Source: SZAS-103 sp964449135
GTDB lineage: Bacteria > Pseudomonadota > Gammaproteobacteria > Xanthomonadales > Xanthomonadaceae
NCBI GenBank assembly: GCA_964449135.1
Contig: CAYUXZ010000017.1
Coordinates: 1 to 55,289, forward strand
DNA length: 55,289 nucleotides
Reading direction: 5' to 3'
In this document: positions 7,559-18,323 of the stretch, piece by piece
Layout: each line of letters starts with the position of its first letter
Position numbering within the stretch: position 1 is the stretch's first letter
Translations under genes and position numbers: made by a program
The notes under the pieces: generated by a model
Told to the model about the DNA's origin: nothing
The model's input: the letters and a program-made list of their open reading frames with translations, nothing else
The model's database searches: none

Positions 7559-9811
7559 GTGAATCGAATGACGCCATCGAACATGAACCCGATGAATTAT
7601 TCCGTGTCGCCGAACCGGGCGCGCATCCGAGAAGCACGAAACCGGTTCGCGACACTCGTGCTCGTTGCGGTGTTGACGACACTTGCTGGTTGCGTTGACG
7701 CGCCGACGCCGCGCATGGATCGCGCCGCGAGCCTGCCCGCGCCCGCGCCGCGCATCAGCGCCGACGACTCCGGCGCGCTCGAGAACGCGCCGCCGCCGAA
7801 ACAGCCGCCGATGATCCATGCCGGAACCGGGCAGACGATCAACGCCGGCGCGGCCGCGTCGCCGGGCGTGGACAACGAGGGCAGCGGCGAGACCACGTTC
7901 AACTTCGAGGGCGAGTCGGTGCACGCGGTCGTCAAGGCGATCCTCGGCGACCTGCTGCAGAAGAACTACGTGATCGCGCCTGGCGTGCAGGGCACGGTGA
8001 CGCTTTCGACGCCGCATCCGGTCAATGCGAGCCAGGCGCTGTCGCTGCTGGAAATGGTGCTGGGCTGGAACAACGCGCGCATGGTCTGGGCCGACGGCCG
8101 TTACAACATCGTGCCGGCCGACCAGGCGCTGACCACCGGCAACCTCGGGCCGCGCACGAGCCCGATCGGCGGCGTACGCGGCTACGAAGTGCGCGCGGTG
8201 CCGCTGCAATTCATCTCGGCGACCGAGATGGAAAAGCTGCTCAAGCCTTACGCGCGCACCGGCGCGATCGTCAGCGCCGATTCGGCGCGCAACCTGATCG
8301 TACTCGCGGGCACGCGCGCGGAGCTGGAGAACTACCAGCGCACCGTGCAGATCTTCGACGTGGACTGGCTCGCGGGCATGTCGGTCGGCGTGTATCCGCT
8401 GCAGCAGACCGACGCGGCGCGCATGGTGACGTCGCTGGAAAAGGCGTTCGGCGAAAACAGCAAGACGCCGATCGCGGGCATGTTCCGCTTCATGCCGCTG
8501 GAAGGCATCAACGCGGTGCTGGTGATCACGCCGCAGCCGAAGTACCTCACCGAGATCCAGGCCTGGATCGACCGCCTCGACCAGGGCGACGGGCAGACGC
8601 CGCGCCTGTACGTCTATGAGGTCAAGAACATCAAGGCGACCGACCTGTCCAACCAGCTCGGCACGCTCTACGGCAACGCGGCGCCACAGCAGGCGCCGCA
8701 GGTTTCGACGATGCCCGGCCTGGAGCCGGTCGAAGTCACCACCTACAGCAACGACAAGAACGGGATTCCCTCGACCGCGCAAGCCATGCGCAATGCCGCT
8801 GATGCGATCGAGGGACGCCAGGGCGGCAGCGTGGGCAATGCGGGTTCCAGTGGGCAGGGTTCCGGCAGCGTGAGCATCACCGCGGTCGAGGACAGCAATT
8901 CCATCCTCGTGCGCGCCACGCCCGCGCAGTGGGAATCCATCCGCCGCGCGATCGACCGCCTCGACGCGATGCCGCTGCAGGTGCACATCGAGGCGCAGGT
9001 GGTCGAGGTCAAGCTCACCGGCGACCTTGCTTACGGCGTGAGCTGGTATTTCCAGAACGCAATCCCCGATCCGACCCTGCGCAACCTCGCCGCGACGCGC
9101 CACAGCCTCGGCCCGATCGCGGGCAGCATCCTGCCCTCGACCGATCCGGCCAACCCCGGTGCGAGCTGGACCTTCCTTGGCCACAACACGCTCGCGGTGA
9201 TCCACGCGCTGGATTCGATCACCAACGTACGCGTGCTGTCGGCGCCTTCGCTGGTGGTGCGCAACAATTCCGAGGCTGATTTCAACTCGGGCACGCAGAT
9301 CCCGGTCGCGAGCACGATCTTCAATCCGAATGGCGGCAGCAATCCCATCCCCGACCAGAACAACACCATCAGCCAGGTGCAGTTCCGCCAGACCGGCGTG
9401 AGCCTGAAGGTGAAGCCGCGCGTGGCGAGCAACGGCATGGTGTTCATGGACATCACCCAGGACGTGTCCTCGCCGAGCGCGAGCGGCCCGACCATCGCCG
9501 GCAACATCAGCGTGGACAATCGCAAGATCAAGACCTCGGTCGCGGTCGAGAGCGGCGAGACCGTGGTGCTCGCGGGCCTGATCAAGCAGACCAGTAGCGT
9601 CGGCAGTGGCGGCGTGCCTTACCTGAGCCGCCTTCCGGTGATCGGCAGCCTGTTCGGCACGCAGAGCAAGAACGACGACCGCGAGGAAGTGCTGGTGCTG
9701 GTGACGCCAACCGTGATCCGCGATCCGACCGAGGCGCGCCGGCTCACCGACGAATACGGCAGCCGCTTCCGCGCACTCGAACCCCTGCGGCAGCCGCCCA
9801 AGGCCAAGTGA
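7559..9811 (+). CDS. gspD: Type II secretion outer-membrane secretin GspD
   Basis: 750-residue secretin that forms the outer-membrane channel. The N-terminus ends in a lipobox (LTTLAGC, Cys at about residue 45 from the GTG), so it appears to be a lipoprotein. N0/N1/N2 domains follow from about residue 110 (FNFEGESVHAVVKAIL), then a Gly/Ser-rich linker (about 420-440) and the secretin core ending in VPYLSRLPVIGSLFG and EEVLVLVTPTVI. In-frame ATGs at 7568, 7583 and 7592 would shorten the signal region. Being last in the operon matches xps. Its TGA shares a base with the next ATG. Confidence 0.95.
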   Translation: MNRMTPSNMNPMNYSVSPNRARIREARNRFATLVLVAVLTTLAGCVDAPTPRMDRAASLPAPAPRISADDSGALENAPPPKQPPMIHAGTGQTINAGAAASPGVDNEGSGETTFNFEGESVHAVVKAILGDLLQKNYVIAPGVQGTVTLSTPHPVNASQALSLLEMVLGWNNARMVWADGRYNIVPADQALTTGNLGPRTSPIGGVRGYEVRAVPLQFISATEMEKLLKPYARTGAIVSADSARNLIVLAGTRAELENYQRTVQIFDVDWLAGMSVGVYPLQQTDAARMVTSLEKAFGENSKTPIAGMFRFMPLEGINAVLVITPQPKYLTEIQAWIDRLDQGDGQTPRLYVYEVKNIKATDLSNQLGTLYGNAAPQQAPQVSTMPGLEPVEVTTYSNDKNGIPSTAQAMRNAADAIEGRQGGSVGNAGSSGQGSGSVSITAVEDSNSILVRATPAQWESIRRAIDRLDAMPLQVHIEAQVVEVKLTGDLAYGVSWYFQNAIPDPTLRNLAATRHSLGPIAGSILPSTDPANPGASWTFLGHNTLAVIHALDSITNVRVLSAPSLVVRNNSEADFNSGTQIPVASTIFNPNGGSNPIPDQNNTISQVQFRQTGVSLKVKPRVASNGMVFMDITQDVSSPSASGPTIAGNISVDNRKIKTSVAVESGETVVLAGLIKQTSSVGSGGVPYLSRLPVIGSLFGTQSKNDDREEVLVLVTPTVIRDPTEARRLTDEYGSRFRALEPLRQPPKAK

Positions 9812-10590
9812 TGGCGCGCGCGCGCGCAGGCGGCGCGGGCGTGCTGCGCGCGCTGCTCAAGCGCGAGATGGTGGATCGCCACCAAGGCACCTTGATCGGC
9901 TGGGCCTGGGGCTTGTTGCAGCCGTTGTTGCAGTTTGCGGTGCTCGCGCTCGTGTTCACCAAGCTGCTGCCTGGCCGCGCGAGCGGCAACGGTCTTCCGT
10001 ACGCGGCTTTTCTCGCGCTCGGCCTGTGGCCGTGGCAGCTGTTCGCGAATGCGCTGCTGCGCGGAACGACCGCGCTGACCGAGAACGCGGCAATGATCGG
10101 CAAGGTCGCGATCCCGCATTCGTACTTCGTGCTCACGCGCATGGCCGGCACCGCGATCTACGATCTCGCGGGCTATCTCGTCGTGCTCGCGATCCTGTTC
10201 GCGCTGCGCCTGCAGATCGACGCCGCCGGCCTTCCGGTCGTGCTGCTCGCGCTCGCGCTGGTTTGCGCGTACGCGATCGCGGCCGGATTCGTGCTCGCGA
10301 CCCTGCAGGTGTTCCTGCGCGACACCGCGCAGATCGTCGCGCAGCTGGTGAGCCTGGGCTTCTTCCTCACGCCGGTGCTATACGAACGCAGCCACCTTCC
10401 CGATGCGATGAGCCGAGCGCTCGCGTGGAACCCGATGGCGCCTCCGATCGAATCGCTGCGCGCGGCGCTGATGGGCGATGCGATCGCCTGGTCCATGTTC
10501 GCGTATTCAGCCCTCGTGGCGGTGGTGGCGTTGTTGTTCGCGCGCTGGATGTTCGTGCGCGCGCAGCCGCACATCGAGGATTTTCTGTGA
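9811..10590 (+). CDS. wzm: O-antigen/polysaccharide ABC exporter permease (Wzm-like)
   Basis: 259-residue membrane protein of the ABC-2 exporter type with about six hydrophobic segments. The N-terminus KREMVDRHQGTLIGWAWGLL is characteristic of Wzm/TagG permeases (amphipathic helix followed by the first membrane span). With the adjacent ATPase it should move undecaprenyl-linked O-polysaccharide across the inner membrane. The ATG overlaps the gspD stop by one base; a GTG at 9808 is an alternative. Its end overlaps the ATPase start by four bases. Confidence 0.88.
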   Translation: MARARAGGAGVLRALLKREMVDRHQGTLIGWAWGLLQPLLQFAVLALVFTKLLPGRASGNGLPYAAFLALGLWPWQLFANALLRGTTALTENAAMIGKVAIPHSYFVLTRMAGTAIYDLAGYLVVLAILFALRLQIDAAGLPVVLLALALVCAYAIAAGFVLATLQVFLRDTAQIVAQLVSLGFFLTPVLYERSHLPDAMSRALAWNPMAPPIESLRAALMGDAIAWSMFAYSALVAVVALLFARWMFVRAQPHIEDFL

Positions 10591-11801
10591 ACGCACCGGT
10601 TGTCGCACAACCATTGGTCGAAGCGAGCGACTTGTGCAAGCGCTATCCGGTGGTCGGGCAGCGCGGCGATCGCGTGCACGCGCTCTGGGACATCCTGCGC
10701 GGTTGCGCGCCGCGGCGCATCGCGAGCGTGCTCGAGGACATCAGCTTTCGCGTGAGGCCGGGTGAATCGCTGGGCATCATCGGCGAAAACGGCGCGGGCA
10801 AATCCACGCTGCTCAAGCTGGTGACCGGCGTGCTCACGCCAAGCGCGGGCAGGGTGACGACGCGCGGCAGCATCGGCGCGCTGCTCGAACTCGGCGCGGG
10901 CTTCCACCCCGAATACAGCGGCCTCGACAACGTGCGCGTGTCGGCCGCGCTGCGCGGGCTGTCCGGCGCAGTGTTCGAGGAAAAGCTGCCGGAGATCCTC
11001 GCGTTCGCGGACATCGGCGATTACATTCACGAACCGGTGAAGCACTATTCCTCGGGCATGGTCGTGCGCCTGGGTTTCGCGGTGATCGCGGCGCTGCGTC
11101 CGGATCTGCTGATCACCGACGAAGTGCTCGCGGTCGGTGACGAGAGTTTCCAGCGCAAGTGCATCCGCTGGATCGACGACTACCTCGCAGGCGGCGGCAC
11201 GCTGCTGCTGGTTTCGCACGGCATCTACCACGTGCAGAAGCTCTGCAAGCAGGCGATGTGGCTTGCCGACGGCCGCGTGCGTGCGCACGGCGACGTGTTC
11301 GAGGTCACGCAGGCCTATGTCGCCTGGCACGAAGCCAAGGGCCGCGAACAGATCGAAGCCGAGCAGTCCGCGCATGCCGAGCCGGGCGAGTTCGCGGTCG
11401 AGGAAGTGCTGCTCGACGGCGATGGCTCGCGCACGCCCTGGCATCTTGCGCAATCCGCGCCGCTGCGCGTGGAAACCATCCTGCGCTCGGCCGACGGCCG
11501 CGCGCCGACCGTGCTGGTCGGGATCGTGCGCGCGGACGGCAGCCCGGTCTATGGCGTATCCAGCGACATGGACGCCGCCGTGCCCGAAGCGCTCGGCGGC
11601 GGACGCTTCCGCTACCGCATCGACTTCGATGCGCTGCCGCTGCTGCCTGGCCACTACCACTTGCGCGTGCACCCGCTGGATCCGGAAGGCGTGCGGCTGT
11701 TCGGCACCACCGAGCGCGACCTCGTGATCCGCGGCGCGAGCCGAGAGATGGGCATGGTGCGCCTTGCGCATCGCTGGTCGAAAATGACCGGAACATCGTG
11801 A
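10587..11801 (+). CDS. wzt: O-antigen ABC exporter ATPase (Wzt-like)
   Basis: 404 residues. Walker A GENGAGKST lies at residues 66-74, the signature is YSSGMVVRLGF, and Walker B is DLLITDEVLAVGD. After the nucleotide-binding domain (about 1-250) comes a beta-rich C-terminal domain (about 265-395) with the Wzt layout; such domains bind the capped glycan end in O-antigen exporters. GTG start overlapping the wzm stop (GTGA). The presence of the C-terminal domain implies a chain-terminus modification, possibly by the methyltransferase two genes downstream (inference). Confidence 0.9.
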   Translation: MNAPVVAQPLVEASDLCKRYPVVGQRGDRVHALWDILRGCAPRRIASVLEDISFRVRPGESLGIIGENGAGKSTLLKLVTGVLTPSAGRVTTRGSIGALLELGAGFHPEYSGLDNVRVSAALRGLSGAVFEEKLPEILAFADIGDYIHEPVKHYSSGMVVRLGFAVIAALRPDLLITDEVLAVGDESFQRKCIRWIDDYLAGGGTLLLVSHGIYHVQKLCKQAMWLADGRVRAHGDVFEVTQAYVAWHEAKGREQIEAEQSAHAEPGEFAVEEVLLDGDGSRTPWHLAQSAPLRVETILRSADGRAPTVLVGIVRADGSPVYGVSSDMDAAVPEALGGGRFRYRIDFDALPLLPGHYHLRVHPLDPEGVRLFGTTERDLVIRGASREMGMVRLAHRWSKMTGTS

Positions 11802-11809
11802 CCGGAACG

Positions 11810-12667
11810 ATGTCCGCGCTGCCGACCGTGATCGTGCCGGTGTTCAATGCGCTGGCCGCGCTGGACGCGTGCCTCGCGGGCCTCGATCGCACGCTGCCGG
11901 CCGGCGCGCGCGTGCACGTCGCCGACGACGCGTCCACCGACGCGCGCATCGCGCGCCTGGTGGCGGACTGGAAACGGTGCACGCAGCTGGACGCGCGCGT
12001 CGTCGTGCGCGCGCGCAACCTCGGCTTCGTTGGGAACGTCAATCGCGCCTTCGCCGAAACCGATCCCGCCGACGTCGTGCTGCTCAACTCCGACACGATT
12101 CCCACGAAGGGGTGGCTGCAGCGCATCGCCGCCTGCGCGGCGAGCGACGCGCGCATCGCGACGATCACGCCGTGGTCGAACAACGCGGAAATCTGCTCGT
12201 TCCCGGCTATGTGCGAGGACAACCCGGTACCCGACGACCCGGACGGCGTTGCCCGCGCCTGCGCGAGCGCGGGCGCCCCCGAGTATCCGGAGTTGCCGAC
12301 CGGCGTGGGTTTCTGCATGTACGTGCGCCGCGCCGCGCTGCGCCAGGTCGGCGACTTCGACGCGACCACGTTCGGTCGCGGCTACGGCGAGGAAAACGAT
12401 TTCTGCCTGCGCGTGGCCGGCGTCGGCTGGCGCAACGTGCTCTGCGACGACGCCTACGTGGTGCACGCGGGCAATGCCTCGTTCGGGCCTCTGGGCGAAA
12501 AGCCCGGCGGCGAGAACATGCGGCGCCTGCTCACGCGCTGGCCGGATTACCAGGAACGCGTCGCCGGATTCATCCTCGCCGACCCGCTGCGGCCGCTGCG
12601 CGAACGCATTTCGCGGCGGCTGGAGCTGCTGCGTTCGCCGCAGGAGCAGCGCAGCCTGTTCGACTAG
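11810..12667 (+). CDS. Family 2 glycosyltransferase
   Basis: 285 residues from ATG 11810 (GTG 11798 overlapping the wzt stop is an alternative). GT-A fold features are a nucleotide-binding start (TVIVPVFNALAALDACL), ADDASTD, GFVGNVNRAF, and a DXD-like metal site in VLLNSDTIP. An acceptor-side motif FGRGYGEENDFCLRV follows near residue 195. Similar to glycosyltransferases of O-antigen and rhamnan clusters. Donor and acceptor cannot be told from sequence. Confidence 0.85.
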   Translation: MSALPTVIVPVFNALAALDACLAGLDRTLPAGARVHVADDASTDARIARLVADWKRCTQLDARVVVRARNLGFVGNVNRAFAETDPADVVLLNSDTIPTKGWLQRIAACAASDARIATITPWSNNAEICSFPAMCEDNPVPDDPDGVARACASAGAPEYPELPTGVGFCMYVRRAALRQVGDFDATTFGRGYGEENDFCLRVAGVGWRNVLCDDAYVVHAGNASFGPLGEKPGGENMRRLLTRWPDYQERVAGFILADPLRPLRERISRRLELLRSPQEQRSLFD

Positions 12668-12670
12668 CGG

Positions 12671-12676
12671 TACAGT
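12671..12676 (+). promoter_or_regulatory. -10-like hexamer before the methyltransferase gene
   Basis: TACAGT lies 24 bases upstream of the methyltransferase ATG in the short gap after the glycosyltransferase stop. No convincing -35 was seen, so this may be only an internal start or chance. Confidence 0.25.
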
Positions 12677-12700
12677 GGCGATGAAGGATCGGAGCCCCAC

Positions 12701-13552
12701 ATGACCGACGACGCGCTGCCATTCACCGGCGAACGTTTCACCCCCGAGTGCGTGCGCGAGATCGCCTACGAGCACTGGCACCGCTATGCGTTCGCGCATG
12801 CGCTGGCGAAAGGCCGGCGCGTGCTCGACGCGGCCTGCGGCGAGGGCTACGGCAGCGCGCTGCTCGCGCCGGTTGCCGCGCAGGTGACGGGCGTGGACAT
12901 CGATGCGGCATCGGTCGCGCACGCGACCGCGCGCTACGGATCGCATTCGAACCTGCGCTTCCTGCAAGCCGACGTCACCGCGCTCGATGATCTGCAGGCG
13001 CACAGCTTCGATCTGATCGTGAGCTTCGAGACGCTGGAGCATCTGGCCGCGCAGGAGAAACTGCTCGACGGCTTCGCTCGCCTGCTTGCCGAAGACGGGG
13101 TGCTGCTGATCTCCACGCCCGACAAGTGCAACTACAACGCGGATGCCGAGCCGAATCCGTTCCACGTGCGCGAGCTCGAACGCGACGAATTCGAGGCGAT
13201 GCTTGCCGCGCGCTTCCCCGCGCGCCGGCTGTATGCGCAGAAACTGCTGTTCCAGTCGGCACTATGGGCACTCGATGATGGTGATGGCGCCACACAGGTC
13301 CGGGTGCAGGATGGCGACGCGCTGCGCGAAGGCTTCGCCTATCCGCCGCTGTACTACCTCGCGGCCTGCGCGCGCGATGCGAAGGCGCTGGACGGCCTGC
13401 CTGCGCTGTCGCTGTACGGCGATGCGGCCGAGAGCGTCTATGCGCACTACAACGCCGAGGTGCGCAAGACCATCGCCGGCGGCACGCGCATCGCCGAGCT
13501 CGAAGCCGAGATCGAGGCGCTGCGGCGCGAACTGCGCGGGCGCTCGGCGTGA
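12701..13552 (+). CDS. Class I SAM-dependent methyltransferase
   Basis: 283 residues. The SAM-binding motif I is VLDAACGEGYGSALL (about residues 43-57), followed by VTGVDIDAASV and a motif near LIVSFETLEHL. The C-terminal tail (about 255-283, IAELEAEIEALRRELRG) is a short coiled coil. Sitting between two glycosyltransferases beside a Wzt ATPase with a glycan-binding domain, it may methylate the growing or terminal sugar; substrate is unknown. Its stop overlaps the next gene (GTGA). Confidence 0.82.
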   Translation: MTDDALPFTGERFTPECVREIAYEHWHRYAFAHALAKGRRVLDAACGEGYGSALLAPVAAQVTGVDIDAASVAHATARYGSHSNLRFLQADVTALDDLQAHSFDLIVSFETLEHLAAQEKLLDGFARLLAEDGVLLISTPDKCNYNADAEPNPFHVRELERDEFEAMLAARFPARRLYAQKLLFQSALWALDDGDGATQVRVQDGDALREGFAYPPLYYLAACARDAKALDGLPALSLYGDAAESVYAHYNAEVRKTIAGGTRIAELEAEIEALRRELRGRSA

Positions 13553-14421
13553 ACGAACCGGGACTGATCGAAGCAGGTGGAGTCCGCGCGGTCGTCGTCG
13601 CGTACCGCAGCGCGAGCACGATCGCCGATTGCCTGCAACGACTGCTCGCCGCGCGCGGCGTTGTGGAAATCGTGGTGGTGGACAACGGCTCCGACGACGC
13701 CACGGTCGCGCAGCTCACGCCGTTCGTTCACAGCGAAGCACGCGTGGCCCTGCAGGCCAATCCGGACAATCCGGGCTTCGCCTTCGCCTGCAATCAGGGC
13801 GCTGCCGGTTGCGCGCAACCGTGGCTCGCGTTCGTCAATCCCGATTGCCTCGTCGAGGTGGGCACGTTCGAGCGCATGCTGGCGCACGCGACGACTGCGC
13901 AGAAATTGGGCGCGCTAGGCTGTGTGCTCGAGGACGCCGATGGCGTCGAGGATCCTGCGTCGCGCCGGCGCGACCCCTCGTTGCGGGAGATCCTGTTCGC
14001 CGGCGGCGCGCGCGCAACGCTCCACGTCGCGAGCGACGGCAGGCCGCTGCAGCAGGTGGATGCGATCTCGGGCGCCTTGATGCTGATGCCGACCGCGGTG
14101 TTTCGCGAGGTAGGCGGCTTCGACGCGGATTACCGTCTGCACGCCGAGGACCTTGACCTGTGCCGGCGCGTGCGCGCAGCGGGCTACGTAGTCGCAATCG
14201 CGAACGACGTTCGAGTCACCCACCTGCGCGGCGTGTCGAGCCGCAGCCGGCCGCTCTGGGTCGAATGGCAGAAGCACCGCGGGCTGTGGCGCTATTTCGC
14301 GAAGTTCGAAGCAAAGCAGACATCGCCGCCGATGCGTGCGCTGCTGTGGTGCGCGCTGTGGACCCACTACTTCCTGATCGTTGCACCGCGCACGTTGCTG
14401 CACAGATCGACTCAGCGATAG
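13549..14421 (+). CDS. Family 2 glycosyltransferase, rhamnosyltransferase-like
   Basis: 290 residues from a GTG overlapping the methyltransferase stop. Motifs: VVVDNGSDDATV, NPGFAFACNQG, a DXD-like FVNPDC, SGALMLMPTAVFREVGGFD and HAEDLDLCRRVRAAGY, the pattern of WcaA/RfbF-type rhamnosyltransferases. The C-terminus has a hydrophobic stretch (RALLWCALWTHYFLI) that may anchor it to the membrane. The 3' end overlaps the convergent pyrF gene by 10 bases. Linkage specificity cannot be inferred. Confidence 0.85.
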   Translation: MNEPGLIEAGGVRAVVVAYRSASTIADCLQRLLAARGVVEIVVVDNGSDDATVAQLTPFVHSEARVALQANPDNPGFAFACNQGAAGCAQPWLAFVNPDCLVEVGTFERMLAHATTAQKLGALGCVLEDADGVEDPASRRRDPSLREILFAGGARATLHVASDGRPLQQVDAISGALMLMPTAVFREVGGFDADYRLHAEDLDLCRRVRAAGYVVAIANDVRVTHLRGVSSRSRPLWVEWQKHRGLWRYFAKFEAKQTSPPMRALLWCALWTHYFLIVAPRTLLHRSTQR

Positions 14422-15224
14422 CGGTTGATGGTGTCGCGCAGTTCCTGCGCGGCGGTGCGCGCGGCATCGGCAAAATCCGCACCGGAACTGGCGTAGAGGA
14501 TCGCGCGCGAGGAGCTGACGATCAGGCCGGTGCCATCGGCGGTCGCGCCGTTCTTCACGACCGCTTCGACGTCGCCGCCCTGCGCGCCGATGCCGGGGAT
14601 CAGCAGCGGCATGTCGCCGACGATCGCGCGCACCTCGCGCAACTGCTCGGGCCAGGTCGCGCCGACGACGAGCGCGCAGTTGCCGTGGCCGTTCCAGTCG
14701 CGCGCGACAGACTGCGCGACGTGCTGGTAGAGCGGACGCCCGTCGATCATCAAGTCCTGGAAATCGCCCGCGCCCGCGTTCGAAGTGCGGCAGAGGATCA
14801 CCACGCCCTTGTCGGCGCGATCGAGAAACGGCTGCACCGAATCGCGGCCGAGGTAGGGGTTCGCGGTCACCGCGTCGGCGCGATAGCGGTCGAAGGCCTC
14901 GGTCGCGTAGTTCTGCGCGGTGCTGCCGATGTCGCCGCGCTTGGCGTCGAGGATCACCGGCACGCCCGGATGCGCGGCGTGGATGTAGGTAATCAGTCGC
15001 TGCAACGCATCTTCCGCGCCCAGCGCGGCGAAGTGCGCGATCTGCGGCTTGAAGCAGCAGACGAATTCCGCGGTTGCATCGACGATGTCCCGGCAGAACG
15101 CGAATACCGCGTCCGGATCGTCGCGCAGGTGCGCGGGAAACTTCGCGGGCTCGGGATCGAGCCCGACGCAGACCAGCGAGTCGGCGGTCTTCCAGCGTTC
15201 GCGAAGGGCGGCGACGAAGTTCAT
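14412..15224 (-). CDS. pyrF: Orotidine 5'-phosphate decarboxylase (type 2)
   Basis: 270 residues; catalyses the last step of UMP synthesis. The active-site motif LDAKRGDIGSTAQNYA and the N-terminal VGLDPEPAKFP are those of the longer, type 2 PyrF family, which is distinct from the roughly 230-residue E. coli form. The start lies 10 bases after the ettA stop on the same strand, so the two are probably cotranscribed. Converges with and overlaps the glycosyltransferase gene. Confidence 0.95.
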   Translation of the reverse strand: MNFVAALRERWKTADSLVCVGLDPEPAKFPAHLRDDPDAVFAFCRDIVDATAEFVCCFKPQIAHFAALGAEDALQRLITYIHAAHPGVPVILDAKRGDIGSTAQNYATEAFDRYRADAVTANPYLGRDSVQPFLDRADKGVVILCRTSNAGAGDFQDLMIDGRPLYQHVAQSVARDWNGHGNCALVVGATWPEQLREVRAIVGDMPLLIPGIGAQGGDVEAVVKNGATADGTGLIVSSSRAILYASSGADFADAARTAAQELRDTINRYR

Positions 15225-15234
15225 GGCCGATGTA

Positions 15235-16896
<1,662 letters not shown>

Positions 16897-17000
16897 GCAC
16901 GCTCCGCAGGGTGACGCGGCCAGCCCGCGGGGCGGGCGACCGGAGTGGTCGGGGAATGCCGCGAATTATCCCGCAAGCGCGTCGCCAACGCTACCGCTTG

Positions 17001-17029
17001 TGGCCGCAAACCCGCGTCAACGCTACACT
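17001..17029 (+). promoter_or_regulatory. Candidate glyA promoter
   Basis: In the 164-base gap between divergent ettA and glyA, TGGCCG (weak -35), a 17-base spacer and TACACT (-10, 17024-17029) precede glyA by 31 bases. The -10 is good and the -35 poor. The same gap holds a small hairpin (CGACC at 16937 with GGTCG at 16947). No glycine riboswitch features were seen. Confidence 0.4.
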
Positions 17030-17060
17030 TTGCGGATTCCCCACGCGCAAAGGCCCCCCG

Positions 17061-18314
17061 ATGTTCCCTCGCGACTGCCGTATCGAAGGTTTCGACCCCG
17101 AACTCGCCCAGGCGATCGCGAACGAGCGGCAGCGCCAGGAGGATCACGTCGAGCTGATCGCGTCGGAAAATTACGCCAGCCCGCGCGTTCTGGAAGCGCA
17201 GGGCAGCGTGCTGACCAACAAGTACGCAGAGGGCTATCCGGGCAAGCGCTACTACGGCGGCTGCGAGTACGTGGACGTCGCCGAAAAGCTGGCGATCGAC
17301 CGCGTCAAGCAGCTGTTCGACTGCGATTACGCGAACGTGCAGCCGCATTCGGGTTCGCAGGCGAACCAGGCCGTCTATCTCGCGCTGCTCAATCCGGGCG
17401 ACACCATCCTCGGCATGTCGCTCGCGCACGGCGGCCACCTCACCCACGGCGCAAAGGTCAACATCAGCGGCAAGCTGTTCAACGCCGTGCAGTACGGTGT
17501 CAACGACCAAGGCCTGATCGACTACGACGAAGTGCAGCGCCTCGCGAGCGAGCACCGGCCGAAGATGTTGGTTGGCGGTTTCTCGGCCTATTCGCAGTTC
17601 ATCGACTGGGCGCGCATGCGCCAGATCGCCGATTCGGTCGGCGCGATCTTCTTCGTGGACATGGCGCATGTCGCAGGACTTGTCGCCGCGGACGTGTATC
17701 CGAGTCCGCTGCCGCACGCACACGTCGTGACCTCGACCACGCACAAGACCCTGCGCGGCCCGCGCGGCGGCATCGTGCTCGCGAAGAATCCGTCCGAGGA
17801 TCTCGTGAAAAAGTTGCAGAGCATCGTCTTCCCCGGCATACAGGGCGGCCCGCTGATGCACGTGATCGCCGCCAAGGCGGTCGCGTTCAAGGAGGCGCTG
17901 GAGCCCGAGTTCACCGCCTACCAGCAGCAGGTCGCGAAGAACGCGCAGGCGATGGCCAACGCGATGATCGCGCGCGGCTACAAGATCGTTTCGGGCGGCA
18001 CGCAGAACCACCTGTTCCTGCTCGACCTGATCGGTCGCGAGATCACCGGCAAGGACGCCGAGGCCGCGCTCGGCAAGGCGCACATCACGGTCAACAAGAA
18101 CGCGGTGCCGAACGATCCGCGTTCGCCGTTCGTGACCTCGGGCCTGCGCATCGGCACGCCGGCGGTGACCACGCGCGGCTACAAGGAACCCGACTGCGTC
18201 GCGCTCGCGAACTGGATCTGCGACGTACTCGACGCGCCGAACGACGAGCGCGTGATCGCGGAGGCGCGCGAGAATGTCACGTTGCAGTGCCGTCAGTATC
18301 CCGTCTACGGTTGA
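17061..18314 (+). CDS. glyA: Serine hydroxymethyltransferase
   Basis: 417 residues, the normal GlyA length. PLP enzyme that interconverts serine and glycine with tetrahydrofolate. The PLP lysine is Lys229 in the STTHKTLRGPRGG motif; other hallmarks are ELIASENYASPRVLEAQGS and GYPGKRYYGGCEYVD. The ATG at 17061 gives the canonical MFPRDC... start; the upstream in-frame extension to 16911 has no support. Followed by a small unknown gene and the nrdR-rib cluster, a common proteobacterial order. Confidence 0.97.
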   Translation: MFPRDCRIEGFDPELAQAIANERQRQEDHVELIASENYASPRVLEAQGSVLTNKYAEGYPGKRYYGGCEYVDVAEKLAIDRVKQLFDCDYANVQPHSGSQANQAVYLALLNPGDTILGMSLAHGGHLTHGAKVNISGKLFNAVQYGVNDQGLIDYDEVQRLASEHRPKMLVGGFSAYSQFIDWARMRQIADSVGAIFFVDMAHVAGLVAADVYPSPLPHAHVVTSTTHKTLRGPRGGIVLAKNPSEDLVKKLQSIVFPGIQGGPLMHVIAAKAVAFKEALEPEFTAYQQQVAKNAQAMANAMIARGYKIVSGGTQNHLFLLDLIGREITGKDAEAALGKAHITVNKNAVPNDPRSPFVTSGLRIGTPAVTTRGYKEPDCVALANWICDVLDAPNDERVIAEARENVTLQCRQYPVYG

Positions 18315-18323
18315 AGAGGCCCT

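Noticed and set aside
7364..9205. A 613-codon minus-strand frame opposite gspD
   Set aside because: Shadow of the secretin gene; composition is low-complexity Arg/His/Ala with no motif.
9811..9830. Alternating CG runs such as GCGCGCGCGCGC (also near 3800) as possible Z-DNA or repeats
   Set aside because: Explained by Arg/Ala codons in a G+C-rich genome and too short to call a functional element.
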